Positions 27,317-36,568 of a DNA stretch of 64,000 nt are shown here, piece after piece (the first letter of the stretch is position 1; every line of letters starts with the position of its first letter). Under the pieces are notes generated by a model, which saw only the letters and a program-made list of their open reading frames with translations, ran no database searches and was not told where the DNA came from. The position numbers were made by a program, and so were the translations under genes. The stretch is taken from contig NZ_MPHK01000014.1 in assembly GCF_001957135.1 (NCBI RefSeq), forward strand, positions 56,725-120,724, in the 5' to 3' direction. The DNA is from Shewanella sp. UCD-KL21. Lineage in GTDB: Bacteria; Pseudomonadota; Gammaproteobacteria; Enterobacterales; Shewanellaceae.

Positions 27317-29044
27317 TTAGAAATTAACCGTTAATGATGCATTTACATCATAAGCAGTATCAACAACAGGCAACATTGAATAGGCAGTGCCTGCAATCAC
27401 ATCATCAATTTTTTGCGGTGCGCCCACTGGAGTGCCGCTACCTGTGTATTCATAGTCGTAATACAGGCCTGCGACTTTGATGAACATTTTAGGATTGATA
27501 TCAAAGATGTAATAGGCTTCAGCAACATGGCCGCGAGTGGCTAACTTACTGCCAACGGGGTCATCTTGGGCTTGGGTGAACGGCGTCCAGTATTCAGAGC
27601 CATAGTTATATTCAAGGCCAAATTTACCCATTGGAGCAGGCATTTGGAAACCAACATAAATACCATAACCGTCTTTTGTTGAGGCATCGTCAGCAACCGT
27701 TGGCATCATGATAATTTCAGTGCCAGTGCTATTTAGCTGCGCTTCAAAAACCGCATCAGATAACATGCCACCAAACATACCGCTGTTGCCATTTGGCTCT
27801 GCGCGCGTCCAGCCTAATGAGGCAAAGGCTTTAAAGTCTTCATCACTTTCATAGGCATAACCCAAACCACCTAAGTACATATCACCAATCACGCCACTGG
27901 GTTGTACACGGGTGACAAAGTTAAAGTTGTCGAACTTTTGCAGATCTTGATACATGGTTGGCGCAAATATACCGGCCAACTGGGTTGGAAATGCCATGGT
28001 GCCTTTAAAGCCGTCATTAACATCTTTGGCGCCAAATAAGGTTACCTGTAAGAAATGGTTACCATCGTTAATAGCATCAATATTAAAGCCACCTAAATGG
28101 GTATCTTTGGTAACGATATCGCCAAACATTTCGCCATTGCCCCACTGAGACTCAAACCCTTGGCCGTAGCAAAAACGCACCACTTGGCCATCAATGCCAG
28201 TGATTTCACCCAGTTTGTAACCTAAGGTGGCGCCGTCAAAGTTAAAATTAACTAAATGACCAGATGGGGTGCCGCCACGCATTTCGTTTTCACGGTAATG
28301 ACTTGGTGGGCCGTAAGTTGATGGACGACGACCAATTGACAGGTAAGTTTGGCTGCCGCCGATATTACGCCAGTCAAAATAAGCTCGTTCCACTCTGAGC
28401 CAATCACCACTGGTGTTGCCGCTACTGGTGCCATCCATAGTGAATGAACGCCATGAATCAAACACTTGCGTGCCCGTTGAATCGCCCCAGTTTTTATACA
28501 TAGATAAACGACCTGCAAAGCTGACGTTATCCCACACTTTAGCTTTCATATTTAAGCGTAAGCGGGTGGTATAAAATAAGTCATTGTCGATGTCTTGGGT
28601 GGTTTTTGGCGCTAACACATAAGGCATCACCCCTTGTAGCTGACCACTTTGAAACGCTTGAGCTAAAGCAGGGTTAGCCGCCATCATTTGCCCAAGTGGT
28701 GAGTCAGCGCTAGTGGGATCGCCAAATGCACCAGACATGGCTTTGGCAGCAAAGTCTGAAAAATTAACATTAATGGCAGGATTCCAAGTGACATCTTGGT
28801 AATGCAATGAATGCACTTTAGTTCTAAAGTCACCGGTGATGGTTAATCTATCTAAGGCGCTGTGGCGCTCAGTTTTATCCACTCGAGAGTTAAGATCATC
28901 AAGCTCTTCGGTGATTTCGATTAATTGCTGTTTTAGCTCTGCCATTTTTTGAGCATCATCATTGGCTGATGACGGTGCTGCGGCCATGGCCGCGCCACTA
29001 AACGCTAATGCATTGGCAACGAGTATTGATATTAAGGTACGCAT
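27317..29044 (-). CDS. DUF3373-type outer-membrane porin
   Basis: A protein of about 575 residues with a signal peptide (ISILVANALAFSGAAMAAA), a short heptad-like coiled coil (about 28-60, AELKQQLIEITEELDDLNSRV) and a long region of alternating beta strands ending in the C-terminal phenylalanine (LTVNF) of outer-membrane barrels. It matches the DUF3373 group of putative porins found beside multihaem cytochromes. It probably passes substrate across the outer membrane for the Otr-type cytochrome. Start: ATG 29044 with AAGGAAG upstream gives the leader. Confidence 0.85.
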   Translation of the reverse strand: MRTLISILVANALAFSGAAMAAAPSSANDDAQKMAELKQQLIEITEELDDLNSRVDKTERHSALDRLTITGDFRTKVHSLHYQDVTWNPAINVNFSDFAAKAMSGAFGDPTSADSPLGQMMAANPALAQAFQSGQLQGVMPYVLAPKTTQDIDNDLFYTTRLRLNMKAKVWDNVSFAGRLSMYKNWGDSTGTQVFDSWRSFTMDGTSSGNTSGDWLRVERAYFDWRNIGGSQTYLSIGRRPSTYGPPSHYRENEMRGGTPSGHLVNFNFDGATLGYKLGEITGIDGQVVRFCYGQGFESQWGNGEMFGDIVTKDTHLGGFNIDAINDGNHFLQVTLFGAKDVNDGFKGTMAFPTQLAGIFAPTMYQDLQKFDNFNFVTRVQPSGVIGDMYLGGLGYAYESDEDFKAFASLGWTRAEPNGNSGMFGGMLSDAVFEAQLNSTGTEIIMMPTVADDASTKDGYGIYVGFQMPAPMGKFGLEYNYGSEYWTPFTQAQDDPVGSKLATRGHVAEAYYIFDINPKMFIKVAGLYYDYEYTGSGTPVGAPQKIDDVIAGTAYSMLPVVDTAYDVNASLTVNF

Positions 29045-29230
29045 AATTTGGCTTCCTTTTATTTTGCCTAAATCATGCAAATACATAGATTTAGGCTAAA
29101 TTTTGGCTGCAGAAATCCCTGAGCGCTAAACTCATTTTTTCTGCTTTTTATCTGGATTAACTGATGGTGTCGCTGACTTATTCTGACTTTTGCATTAAGT
29201 CTAAGCCGCCATCAGGACGCACGTTTTTCG

Positions 29231-29557
29231 CTAGCCGCAGGTTTGTGGTTGATCAGAGTCCGCTGCGTGGTCATATAAAAACTGCTGAATATCTTTAAGA
29301 TCTTTTTCTGATATGGCTTTGAATACTTCAGGCTTAGCCTTATGTTGGTCACGCTTGAAAAATCTGTCCCACTGGCTCATGGTTTTTGCCATTGGGGTTA
29401 ACTCTGGGCCTTCAGTGCCGACACTATGGCAAGCTTTACATTGTTTTTTATACAAATGCTTACCCTTTTTAGGGTTGCCGCCATCAGCTGCAAAACTGCC
29501 GCCAATCATGCACATTGCCACTAAGGCTACTGTCATCGCTATTTTTTTGTTCATCAT
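29231..29557 (-). CDS. Monohaem cytochrome c
   Basis: A periplasmic class I cytochrome c of about 108 residues: signal peptide (IAMTVALVAMCMIGGSFA), one CKACH motif near residue 41, and a methionine downstream (PMAKTMSQW) as likely sixth ligand. First gene of the group with the DUF3373 porin and the octaheme cytochrome, so it probably delivers electrons to the latter. Start: GTG 29560, ATG 29557 and ATG 29554 are all in frame; GAGG spacing favours the ATGs. Confidence 0.87.
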   Translation of the reverse strand: MMNKKIAMTVALVAMCMIGGSFAADGGNPKKGKHLYKKQCKACHSVGTEGPELTPMAKTMSQWDRFFKRDQHKAKPEVFKAISEKDLKDIQQFLYDHAADSDQPQTCG

Positions 29558-29853
29558 CACTACCTCATCAATTTTTCTTTATTTTTATCAATCAAGACAA
29601 ACTAAATCTTTAATGCCTTGTTAAAGATGTTACTCAAAATAGGTAGACATTAATTTGACCTTGATCATATTCATGAGATAAATCTAATTGATAAAAAAAT
29701 AATTGAAAGAAATCTAATTGAATAGGTACTAATAACCTTGCTGTTTATGCTTTTTAAGTATTAGTCAGCGCTGAAAAACTTAGCTAGGGAGTAAAATGAA
29801 TCACACTGTGAAATAAAAGGACGTAAGCTATAGCATTAAAATCAGCCACAAAA
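29558..29853. promoter_or_regulatory. Upstream region of the cytochrome group
   Basis: About 300 very AT-rich bases with no gene. They must contain the promoter of the monohaem cytochrome-porin-otr group. A TTGAT half-site at about 29661 resembles half of an FNR/EtrA box, and a TCACA/TGTGA pair lies near 29803, but neither is a complete palindrome with the expected spacing. Confidence 0.4.
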
Positions 29854-29877
29854 AAGTCGCCCTAAGGCGACTTCTTT
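29851..29877 (-). terminator. Terminator of the dCMP deaminase gene
   Basis: AAGTCGCC, loop CTAA, GGCGACTT, followed on the minus strand by a run of six T. Confidence 0.88.
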
Positions 29878-29898
29878 AGCATATTAGTTACAGCAAGG

Positions 29899-30348
29899 TT
29901 AATCGTCGCTAAGTTCGCTCACGGGTAACCAATTCACTTTAACGCCCGCTTGTAAAAACATATCTTGGCTAATTTTAATTTTATCGCCCCAACGAGACAA
30001 AAAATCTGTGCTTTGCTCAGGGCAAAACACCCCGGTGATCCCGGTTTGGATAATCTTGGCAGCACAGTTAGGGCAAGGAAAATGGGTCACCCAAATATCA
30101 CAACCATCTAAATCTCGCTTAGCAAACAAAATGGCGTTTTCTTCCGCATGCAGGGTTTTAAGTAGCTTCATATCACGGTCATCGGTTTCGGCACTGTCAG
30201 AAATACCATGGGGATAACCATTAAAGCCAACAGACACTATACGGTTATGCTTGGTGATCACCGCGCCCACTTGGGTAGAGGGATCTTTACTCCAAGAGCC
30301 TACCAGTTCTGCCATTTGGAAAAATCGTTTTGCCCATTTTGAGATCAT
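29899..30348 (-). CDS. Deoxycytidylate deaminase
   Basis: A 149-residue zinc deaminase, expected to convert dCMP to dUMP for dTMP synthesis. The zinc and proton-shuttle motifs are clear: HAEENAI (His and catalytic Glu near residues 70-72) and PCPNCA (about 95-100). DPSTQVGAVI and GFNGYPHG near the N-terminus are typical of the dCMP deaminase/ComEB group. It is a stand-alone gene with its own terminator. Confidence 0.92.
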   Translation of the reverse strand: MISKWAKRFFQMAELVGSWSKDPSTQVGAVITKHNRIVSVGFNGYPHGISDSAETDDRDMKLLKTLHAEENAILFAKRDLDGCDIWVTHFPCPNCAAKIIQTGITGVFCPEQSTDFLSRWGDKIKISQDMFLQAGVKVNWLPVSELSDD

Positions 30349-30608
30349 AGTAATAGCCTTTTAAGGTGATGATGTTTTTAGCTAAGTAACTGAATTCATC
30401 ATACCTAATGTTGTTAACATTCTCACCTTTTCTACAGTAAGATTGTTGAATATTGGCTGTTTTCATCTGCGTAGCTGGCATAAATATAAATACTGCCGAC
30501 TGATTTGTGAGTTACTGCGCCACAAGTTGTTATTTGGACTAGCCAATAGCCCCAATAAAGCTTAGGATCTTCAGCAGGCAAACTTAAGGATTGGAGTACA
30601 TATTCATT

Positions 30609-31289
30609 ATGGGTATTAGAGCGATTATCGTAGATACAGCGGGCACCACCACTGATCTAGACTTTATTCAAGATGTACTATTTCCTTATTCAAAAAAGGC
30701 TATGGGTGATTTTCTTGCGCAAAATCAACATAACCCGCTAGTTGAATACTGTATCAGTGATGTACGCGACTTAGCGTTAGAAGCGGATGCGTCAATTGAA
30801 CGCGTTACTGAAATCCTATCTCAATGGATTGATGAAGACCGCAAAGCCACGCCATTAAAAACCTTACAAGGGTTAATTTGGAAGCAAGGTTATGCCGCTA
30901 ACGAGTTTACTGGTCATATCTATCCAGATTTTATTGATGCCATGCCAGGCTTAGAAGCGAGCAATATTCGCCTTTATAGCTTTTCGTCAGGCTCTGCTGA
31001 AGCGCAAAAACTATTATTCAGCCACAGTGATGCGGGTGATTTAACCCCTAAATTTAGTGGCCATTTTGATACCCGTACCGGTAACAAATTAGATAAGCAG
31101 GCTTACTGCAATATCTTAAATACCATCAGCTTGAGCCCTAAGCAGGTATTATTTATCTCTGACGTGGTAGAAGAACTAAAAGCCGCTGAAGCTGCAGGTT
31201 TACATACCCGCCATATGGTGCGTTTTGAAAACCAAAAAACCGCTAAGTTTGCGCAAATCAAAAGCTTTGCTGAGTTAACCATTGATTAA
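30609..31289 (+). CDS. mtnC: Enolase-phosphatase E1
   Basis: A HAD-superfamily enzyme of the methionine salvage pathway that enolises and dephosphorylates 2,3-diketo-5-methylthiopentyl-1-phosphate. 226 residues, the usual length. The nucleophile motif is degenerate in the family manner ([10 protein letters not shown], residues 7-16), with [15 protein letters not shown] (motif II) and [11 protein letters not shown] (motif III). Start: ATG 30609; a TTG at 30591 is in frame, but the family begins MGIRAIIVD. No mtnD or mtnB adjoins. An intrinsic terminator follows. Confidence 0.94.
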   Translation: MGIRAIIVDTAGTTTDLDFIQDVLFPYSKKAMGDFLAQNQHNPLVEYCISDVRDLALEADASIERVTEILSQWIDEDRKATPLKTLQGLIWKQGYAANEFTGHIYPDFIDAMPGLEASNIRLYSFSSGSAEAQKLLFSHSDAGDLTPKFSGHFDTRTGNKLDKQAYCNILNTISLSPKQVLFISDVVEELKAAEAAGLHTRHMVRFENQKTAKFAQIKSFAELTID

Positions 31290-31305
31290 TCATGATTAAC
31301 TGCCA

Positions 31306-31334
31306 TAAAAAACGACCTTGATGGTCGTTTTTTT
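31306..31334 (+). terminator. Terminator after mtnC
   Basis: AAAAACGACC, loop TTGAT, GGTCGTTTTTTT: perfect stem with T-run, also usable on the minus strand for the convergent membrane-protein gene. Confidence 0.9.
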
Positions 31335-31391
31335 GTGGCTTTTTTACAAAACAAGCTATTTAAAACCAGCCTTCAAGTTTGCAAAAACTAC

Positions 31392-32690
31392 TTATTGCGC
31401 CGAATAATAAGCCGCAGGGAATGCAGGAGAGATACACTGCTTAACTGTAAATGTGTAGCCGTATTTGCCTTTGTCTTTATCAGCGCTAATCTCTAAAATT
31501 TCATAATCATTAAGCTCAACCACTTTACTGTCTTTAATGTGCTCACAACGAGAAAATTGGTCTGCTTCAAAATAATATACAAAGCCTGCAACCATGCTTC
31601 TGACCAATACTCGATACGCTTCACGCACTAAGTCATAACGGCGCTCAGTACTGTCATCGCTAAGGTTAATATTAAATGCATCAGCGTCCTCAAAGTCATC
31701 GGTTGCTTCTCCGCTAATATCTTCAATCAGCTGCTTAGTCTTTTCTGCTTCAGTTTCTTCAAAGCCAGCTTGTTCAGGTGCTGATTGTTCAGAGGTAGGC
31801 TTTGCTATATCCGCAGTAACATCCGCTGACGCTAAATTGCCTTGGTAAATTTCAGCGATAGAATTACCGGTCATATCTTTAACCAGTTGTTCAAACTCTT
31901 GGGGGATTTTCTCTTCAGCGATCGGCTTTGCAGGAGTAGGCTCTGGCGTTATAGGCTCTGGCGCTTTAACAACATTTTTTCCCTGAATACTGGCTTCTTC
32001 TTTTAATAAGCTCGCCATTCTGGCCTTAGGGTCAATGCTATCAAAACTGTGTTCAAAATCTCCCAGCAGTAAGATATTGGTTAGCACGATATAAGCGAGG
32101 ATCACCCGTAACAAAATAGTCCGTTTACGGTAATGCTTGCTGTTGGTAAAGCTAATCGCTTTCACGCCAATCAATTTAAAAAATGGTCGAAATACAAAAT
32201 ACAGTGGGATCGCAAACTGAAGCAGCATTAACGCTATGCCACTGATCACCACAAACCACACTGGCATATACAGCAGCACCACTAAATTGTGGGTATAAGC
32301 TAAGTGCTGCGCCGAAATACCGGTGACTTCATTTACTACGGTCCCAGCCCACACCAGAGAAAAGTTCGCTATCACCGCATAAAACAATAATAAAAAGGCT
32401 TTGCCGGCCAAACTATGCCAGGTTTTAGTAAACAGTGGCCAAAACTCGACCATCATTGCGATCATGGCAATGATAGCCACTAAGGTGAAACCATCAAAAA
32501 CCAGCATAAGCAAGAAGGCAATAAAGTATAACTTTTGCGCCACGGTGAGCTTGCCGATAACGGTTTTAAAGTAGGTGACAATCGCGCTTGGCAAGGCGCG
32601 CCAACTATTTATGGGTTCGCTGATCAGCTGCTGCAAGCGAGCATAGTTTAAGGATTTCAATTTCTGCGCATTCCCTAGCAATGACATCAT
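31392..32690 (-). CDS. Predicted membrane protein of unknown function
   Basis: A 432-residue protein I cannot assign to a family. The N-terminal half has about five to six hydrophobic segments (for example LYFIAFLLMLVFDGFTLVAI near 55-74, WFVVISGIALMLLQFAIPLY near 148-167, VILAYIVLTNILLLGDF near 197). The C-terminal half is soluble, acidic and Pro/Glu-rich (PEPITPEPTPAKPIAEEKIP), then a small domain with YDLVREAYRVLVRSMVAGFVYYFEADQFSRCEHI. Probably an inner-membrane protein with a cytoplasmic or periplasmic tail. Confidence 0.7.
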   Translation of the reverse strand: MMSLLGNAQKLKSLNYARLQQLISEPINSWRALPSAIVTYFKTVIGKLTVAQKLYFIAFLLMLVFDGFTLVAIIAMIAMMVEFWPLFTKTWHSLAGKAFLLLFYAVIANFSLVWAGTVVNEVTGISAQHLAYTHNLVVLLYMPVWFVVISGIALMLLQFAIPLYFVFRPFFKLIGVKAISFTNSKHYRKRTILLRVILAYIVLTNILLLGDFEHSFDSIDPKARMASLLKEEASIQGKNVVKAPEPITPEPTPAKPIAEEKIPQEFEQLVKDMTGNSIAEIYQGNLASADVTADIAKPTSEQSAPEQAGFEETEAEKTKQLIEDISGEATDDFEDADAFNINLSDDSTERRYDLVREAYRVLVRSMVAGFVYYFEADQFSRCEHIKDSKVVELNDYEILEISADKDKGKYGYTFTVKQCISPAFPAAYYSAQ

Positions 32691-32808
32691 TAATAATCAT
32701 CAAAGCATATTGGCAAATCGATAGCAAAGAATTAGCCGAGGTTGTTGAATTAAGGGGTGACTGATATGCTGCACAAAATTCAAACGAACGTTTACATTAA
32801 GTGGTGTT

Positions 32809-33234
32809 ATGGAACAGTTTATCGCGCAAAACTCAATTATTACTGAAATCCCGGTGGCATGGGGAGAAATGGATGCATTAAATCACGTCAATAATGCAGT
32901 GTATTTTCGCTATTTTGAGACGGCAAGAATTGATTTTTTCAGTCAAATAAACATGATGGAAGAATTGAAAAAAACCTCAGTGGGCCCAGTACTTAGTGAA
33001 ACTCAGGCGAAATTTAAACGCCCTGTGACCTTTCCTGACACTTTGCTCGTTGGCATCACGATCAGCGATATTAAACAAGACCGCTTTATAATGCATTACC
33101 GTATTTTTAGTAAAGCCCAACAAGCCATTACCACCACGGGCACGGCTAAAGTGGTGATGTTTAACTTTAAAACAGGCCAAAAAGCCACTCTAACCGCTGA
33201 ATTATTAGCAGCATTAGAGCTGCATGGCGAGTAG
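32809..33234 (+). CDS. Hotdog-fold acyl-CoA thioesterase
   Basis: A 141-residue protein of the 4-hydroxybenzoyl-CoA thioesterase/YbgC-like group. The catalytic-region motif WGEMDALNHVNNAVYFRYFE (residues 19-38) includes the conserved Asp, His-Val-Asn-Asn and Tyr. It should hydrolyse an acyl-CoA in the cytoplasm; acyl specificity cannot be read. It converges on a second hotdog gene. Confidence 0.88.
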   Translation: MEQFIAQNSIITEIPVAWGEMDALNHVNNAVYFRYFETARIDFFSQINMMEELKKTSVGPVLSETQAKFKRPVTFPDTLLVGITISDIKQDRFIMHYRIFSKAQQAITTTGTAKVVMFNFKTGQKATLTAELLAALELHGE

Positions 33235-33257
33235 CTTAATGTGGTATTTGGGCTAGA

Positions 33258-33668
33258 TTATTTAACTGGGCCAGTTAGCTGCGCTAATTGGCTTTTTACC
33301 GCATCAGTTATCGGCTTACTCTTTTCTGCTTGATAATCGTAATGCACCATAGTGGTTTTAGCTTCTGCTGTTTGGCGGCCATTTTGCCAACAGCTTTGGG
33401 CTATTTCAAAACTGCTATTACCCACTCGGCTCACGTAGGTTTTTAGCGTTACTTCAGCGCCATAAAAAGTCGGAGCGTTAAAAGCAATGGTGAAGCCTGC
33501 GATAATCATGTTCCACTTCGATAAATCTTGGCCGGGATTCACAATCTCAAAAATCGGCTCACGCGCCGCTTCAAACCACACAGGGATCACTGTGTTATTG
33601 ATATGGCCTAAGGCATCGGTTTCGCAAAAACGCGGGCTAAGATTCAGGCTAAATTGAGTTTCTGACAT
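33258..33668 (-). CDS. Second hotdog-fold acyl-CoA thioesterase
   Basis: A 136-residue protein with the same fold signature, RFCETDALGHINNTVIPVWFE (residues 13-33), but clearly diverged from its neighbour, so this is not a recent duplication. AAGGA ribosome binding site. It lies just downstream of, and on the same strand as, the acyl-CoA ligase gene, separated by a terminator. Confidence 0.87.
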   Translation of the reverse strand: MSETQFSLNLSPRFCETDALGHINNTVIPVWFEAAREPIFEIVNPGQDLSKWNMIIAGFTIAFNAPTFYGAEVTLKTYVSRVGNSSFEIAQSCWQNGRQTAEAKTTMVHYDYQAEKSKPITDAVKSQLAQLTGPVK

Positions 33669-33782
33669 AGGTAAGTCCTTTTATTATTATAGTTTTTAAG
33701 CTGTTACAACCAGCGGATTTAAATTCGGCAGCCGATAGCTTAAGCGACCTTTGTGTTTGAGTCACCTATAAATAATGGCCAC

Positions 33783-33812
33783 AAAAAAGGGAGCTATCAG
33801 CTCCCTTTTGAA
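33783..33812 (-). terminator. Terminator of the acyl-CoA ligase gene
   Basis: AAAAGGGAGCT, loop ATC, AGCTCCCTTTT, with a further run of T on the minus strand. Confidence 0.9.
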
Positions 33813-33864
33813 ATAAATGTAAACCAGTAACTTAATTCGTACTGCCGTACTGAGTTAATCTGTA

Positions 33865-35658
33865 CTAGCGAGCGTACATCGCATTAATTTCACGGTCATA
33901 TTTAGTATAAATATTCTTACGACGCAGTTTCATGGTTGGGGTGATTAACCCTGACTCAGTCGAGAATGCTTCCGGTAGTAAGGTGAATTTTTTGATTTTT
34001 TCAAACCCTGCTAACTCATGTTGTAGCTCTTTTAAGCGTTGCTCAAAGTGCTCAATCACATGTGAGTGGCGCAGTAATTCCAGCGGCGACTCGTAACTAA
34101 TGCCTTTCTCTTTTGCCCACGCATCTAACGACTCAAATGCAGGTACGATCAAAGCAGAAACATAGTTGCGCGCATCGGCGACAATAGCCACTTGCTCGAT
34201 GAACGGACAACAGCTGACCTTACCTTCAACCCGTTGCGGCGCAATATACTTACCGTTTGAGGTTTTCATTAACTCTTTAATGCGATCGGTAATATATAAG
34301 TTACCTTCAGCATCTAACATGCCAGCGTCACCGGTTTTTAACCAACCATCTTCAAAAGCTTCTGCGGTATCTTGTGGGCGATTATAATAACCACGCATAA
34401 CGGTTTCACCGCGAATCAAAATTTCGTTGTTGTCGCCGATTTTCACTTCCATGGCGTGTAATGGCTTGCCGTTTGAACCCGAAACGCGGTTATCTAAGGT
34501 GTTACAGGTTACTGTAGCGCAGGTTTCTGTCATGCCGTAGCCACATAAAATCGGCACGCCAATACTATGGAAAAAGCCGCCAACATTAACATCTAACGCT
34601 GCGCCGCCCACTGGCATAAACTTAAGACGACCGCCTAATACATTTTGCAACTTGCTAAAGACTAACTTGTTAGCCAATTTCCACTGCGTAGATAAAGCAA
34701 AACTTGCACGTTTACGACCTTGGCCCACTTCAAACTGACGTGCACCCACACCGATTGCCCAGTTAAACAATTTTTGACGAATGACTGGCGCGCTATTCAC
34801 CTTGTCATGGACTGCGCTATACACTTTTTCTAAAAAGCGTGGCACCACACATAAAGTATGCGGCCTAACCGCGGCAATGGCTTCTTTAACGCGATTGGTG
34901 TCATTTAGATATACATTATGACCACCGCGGCAAAGTACGTAGAAAGTCCAACCGCGCTCAAATACATGGCTTAATGGTAAAAAGGCTAACGACACGTCAC
35001 CTGATTTAAAGGCGATTTCGGCATCGTGTTGCTCAACCATAGAAGCGATATTACGGTAATCCAGCATCACGCCTTTAGGGTCACCCGTGGTACCTGAGGT
35101 ATAAATCAGCGTCAGTAAATCATCAAGGCTAGTCTGCGATAAACGCAGGCTTAATTCCGCTTCACTTGCTGGGGTTGCCTCAGACATTAATAAGTCATCA
35201 AAATGAAAATGCTCATCTGATGCTAATTTGACTTTGCTATCGAACACAATCACGTGCTCAACACTTGGGCATTGGGCTTGAATTTTACGGGCGCTGGCAT
35301 ATTGGCTTTCATCACCGGCGAAAATGACTTTGGCGCGAGCATCGTTAACGATAAACACCGCTTGTTCCATGGTACTTGTTGGGTATACAGGCACCACAAC
35401 AGTACGGGCTTTTAATGCGCCGATATCAGCACAGCTCCACTGGGGGCTGTTTTGCGCCACAATGACAACTTTGTCCTGGGCTTTTAGTCCAAAGTCGATC
35501 AACACTTGTGCGACTTTGTTGGTAATAGTATCAAACTGGCTCCAAGAAACTTTGTTCCATGGAGCGGCCATCTCAAATCCTTCGAGGGCGATTTTATCTT
35601 TTAATGCTTGGCTTTGCTGCTGTAGCAGTCTTACTAAGTGAAATTTTTCAAGAGACAT
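33865..35658 (-). CDS. Long-chain acyl-CoA synthetase (AMP-forming)
   Basis: A 597-residue ANL-superfamily ligase, FAA1/FadD15 type, activating fatty acids to acyl-CoA through an acyl-adenylate. The phosphate-binding loop is LIYTSGTTGDPKGVML (about 188-203); CGYGMTETCATVTCN (about 370) and LKTGDAGMLDAEGNLYITDRIKELMKTSNGKYIAP (about 440-475, core TGD and DRIKE) complete the signature, with the C-terminal lysine region at LRRKNIYTKY. It acts at the inner membrane face. Starts with AAGGTGG upstream. Confidence 0.92.
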   Translation of the reverse strand: MSLEKFHLVRLLQQQSQALKDKIALEGFEMAAPWNKVSWSQFDTITNKVAQVLIDFGLKAQDKVVIVAQNSPQWSCADIGALKARTVVVPVYPTSTMEQAVFIVNDARAKVIFAGDESQYASARKIQAQCPSVEHVIVFDSKVKLASDEHFHFDDLLMSEATPASEAELSLRLSQTSLDDLLTLIYTSGTTGDPKGVMLDYRNIASMVEQHDAEIAFKSGDVSLAFLPLSHVFERGWTFYVLCRGGHNVYLNDTNRVKEAIAAVRPHTLCVVPRFLEKVYSAVHDKVNSAPVIRQKLFNWAIGVGARQFEVGQGRKRASFALSTQWKLANKLVFSKLQNVLGGRLKFMPVGGAALDVNVGGFFHSIGVPILCGYGMTETCATVTCNTLDNRVSGSNGKPLHAMEVKIGDNNEILIRGETVMRGYYNRPQDTAEAFEDGWLKTGDAGMLDAEGNLYITDRIKELMKTSNGKYIAPQRVEGKVSCCPFIEQVAIVADARNYVSALIVPAFESLDAWAKEKGISYESPLELLRHSHVIEHFEQRLKELQHELAGFEKIKKFTLLPEAFSTESGLITPTMKLRRKNIYTKYDREINAMYAR

Positions 35659-36529
35659 TACTAACCACCTTTAAGCTTACAAGTGTTCCGCTTTTGCGGG
35701 CATTCTACTGCAAGCCATCAGGAATAATAAGCGTTTTTAGCCTAAATTAAGCGCAACTCACATTTTTAGGCTGATTATTACATTCGTGTAACAAGGTTTT
35801 TCCATAACTTGGCTTTACTGATAACCGGTAAAATAGCCATTAACACCAGTAATACTATGTCACTGTAAAGCTATGTCGCAGTAAACTATGTCACTGCAAT
35901 ACTATGTCGCTGCAATACTGTGTCTCTGCAGAGCCTGCTGTGGTAACTGCACCAAAGAGATTGCTAACCGCAGCGCTTGAAAGAAAATGATGACCACACA
36001 CAAGCTGAATTGCCGCACCGAGCGACTCATAGTGCCCACTGCTAGCGCTATTACCGATTAAAAGCAGCTGCCAACAAACAAAGTCGCCTCATTATTCGCA
36101 TTATAGTCATTAACAAGCACTGCCGAGGCTTACAAAATGGAGCTATTAAATTCTGTTTAGCGCTTAAATTTACCAATACAAATACACTTTCGCTAACTAG
36201 ACAACACTGAACACGTGTCCAATAAATTAATAAGCACACCAGCAAAGACGCAGTGCTGATTAACCCATAATGCTCAAATAATCTTGATTGACAGCTTCAT
36301 AGTGAGCTTATAAATAAGTACACTCTAAGTTATTGACTGCAATGTTATTTAGAATCAATTTAAGAATTTACAACATGGCTGCTATTTATAATAGTGCCAG
36401 TCAAAGCGACCCGTTAGAGGTTTTCTGCATTTACTAGCTGAAAATTATCATTTGCTTACCGGCGGTCGCACTTAAGTAAGCAGACATGAGTGACCATAAT
36501 CATCATGAAATACAAAAAGGAAAGGTGTC
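35659..36529. other. Long intergenic region without a gene
   Basis: About 870 bases between the acyl-CoA ligase and the secreted hydrolase. No open frame here looks coding. It carries a 16-bp tandem repeat (35855-35933, listed separately). The part from about 36280 on must hold the promoter of the hydrolase-ABC operon, but I could not place boxes with confidence. Confidence 0.5.
35855..35933. repeat. Five imperfect 16-bp tandem repeats
   Basis: Units read CTATGTCACTGTAAAG, CTATGTCGCAGTAAA (one base short), CTATGTCACTGCAATA, CTATGTCGCTGCAATA and CTGTGTCTCTGCAGAG. The common core is CTATGTCnCTGCAA. They lie in non-coding DNA about 200 bp upstream of the acyl-CoA ligase start. Confidence 0.85.
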
Positions 36530-36568
36530 ATGAACATCAACCAACTAATGTCACAAGGAGAGTCAGAC

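Noticed and set aside
29655..29675. FNR/EtrA box upstream of the cytochrome group
   Set aside because: Only the TTGAT half is good; the other half (TTCAT) does not match ATCAA.
32809..33668. Recent duplication of the two hotdog thioesterase genes
   Set aside because: They share the fold motif but little else, and differ in length and flanking motifs; they are old paralogues at most.
36051..36245. Minus-strand open frame in the long spacer before the hydrolase
   Set aside because: Cys/Leu-rich low-quality translation, no ribosome binding site, no family; treated as non-coding.
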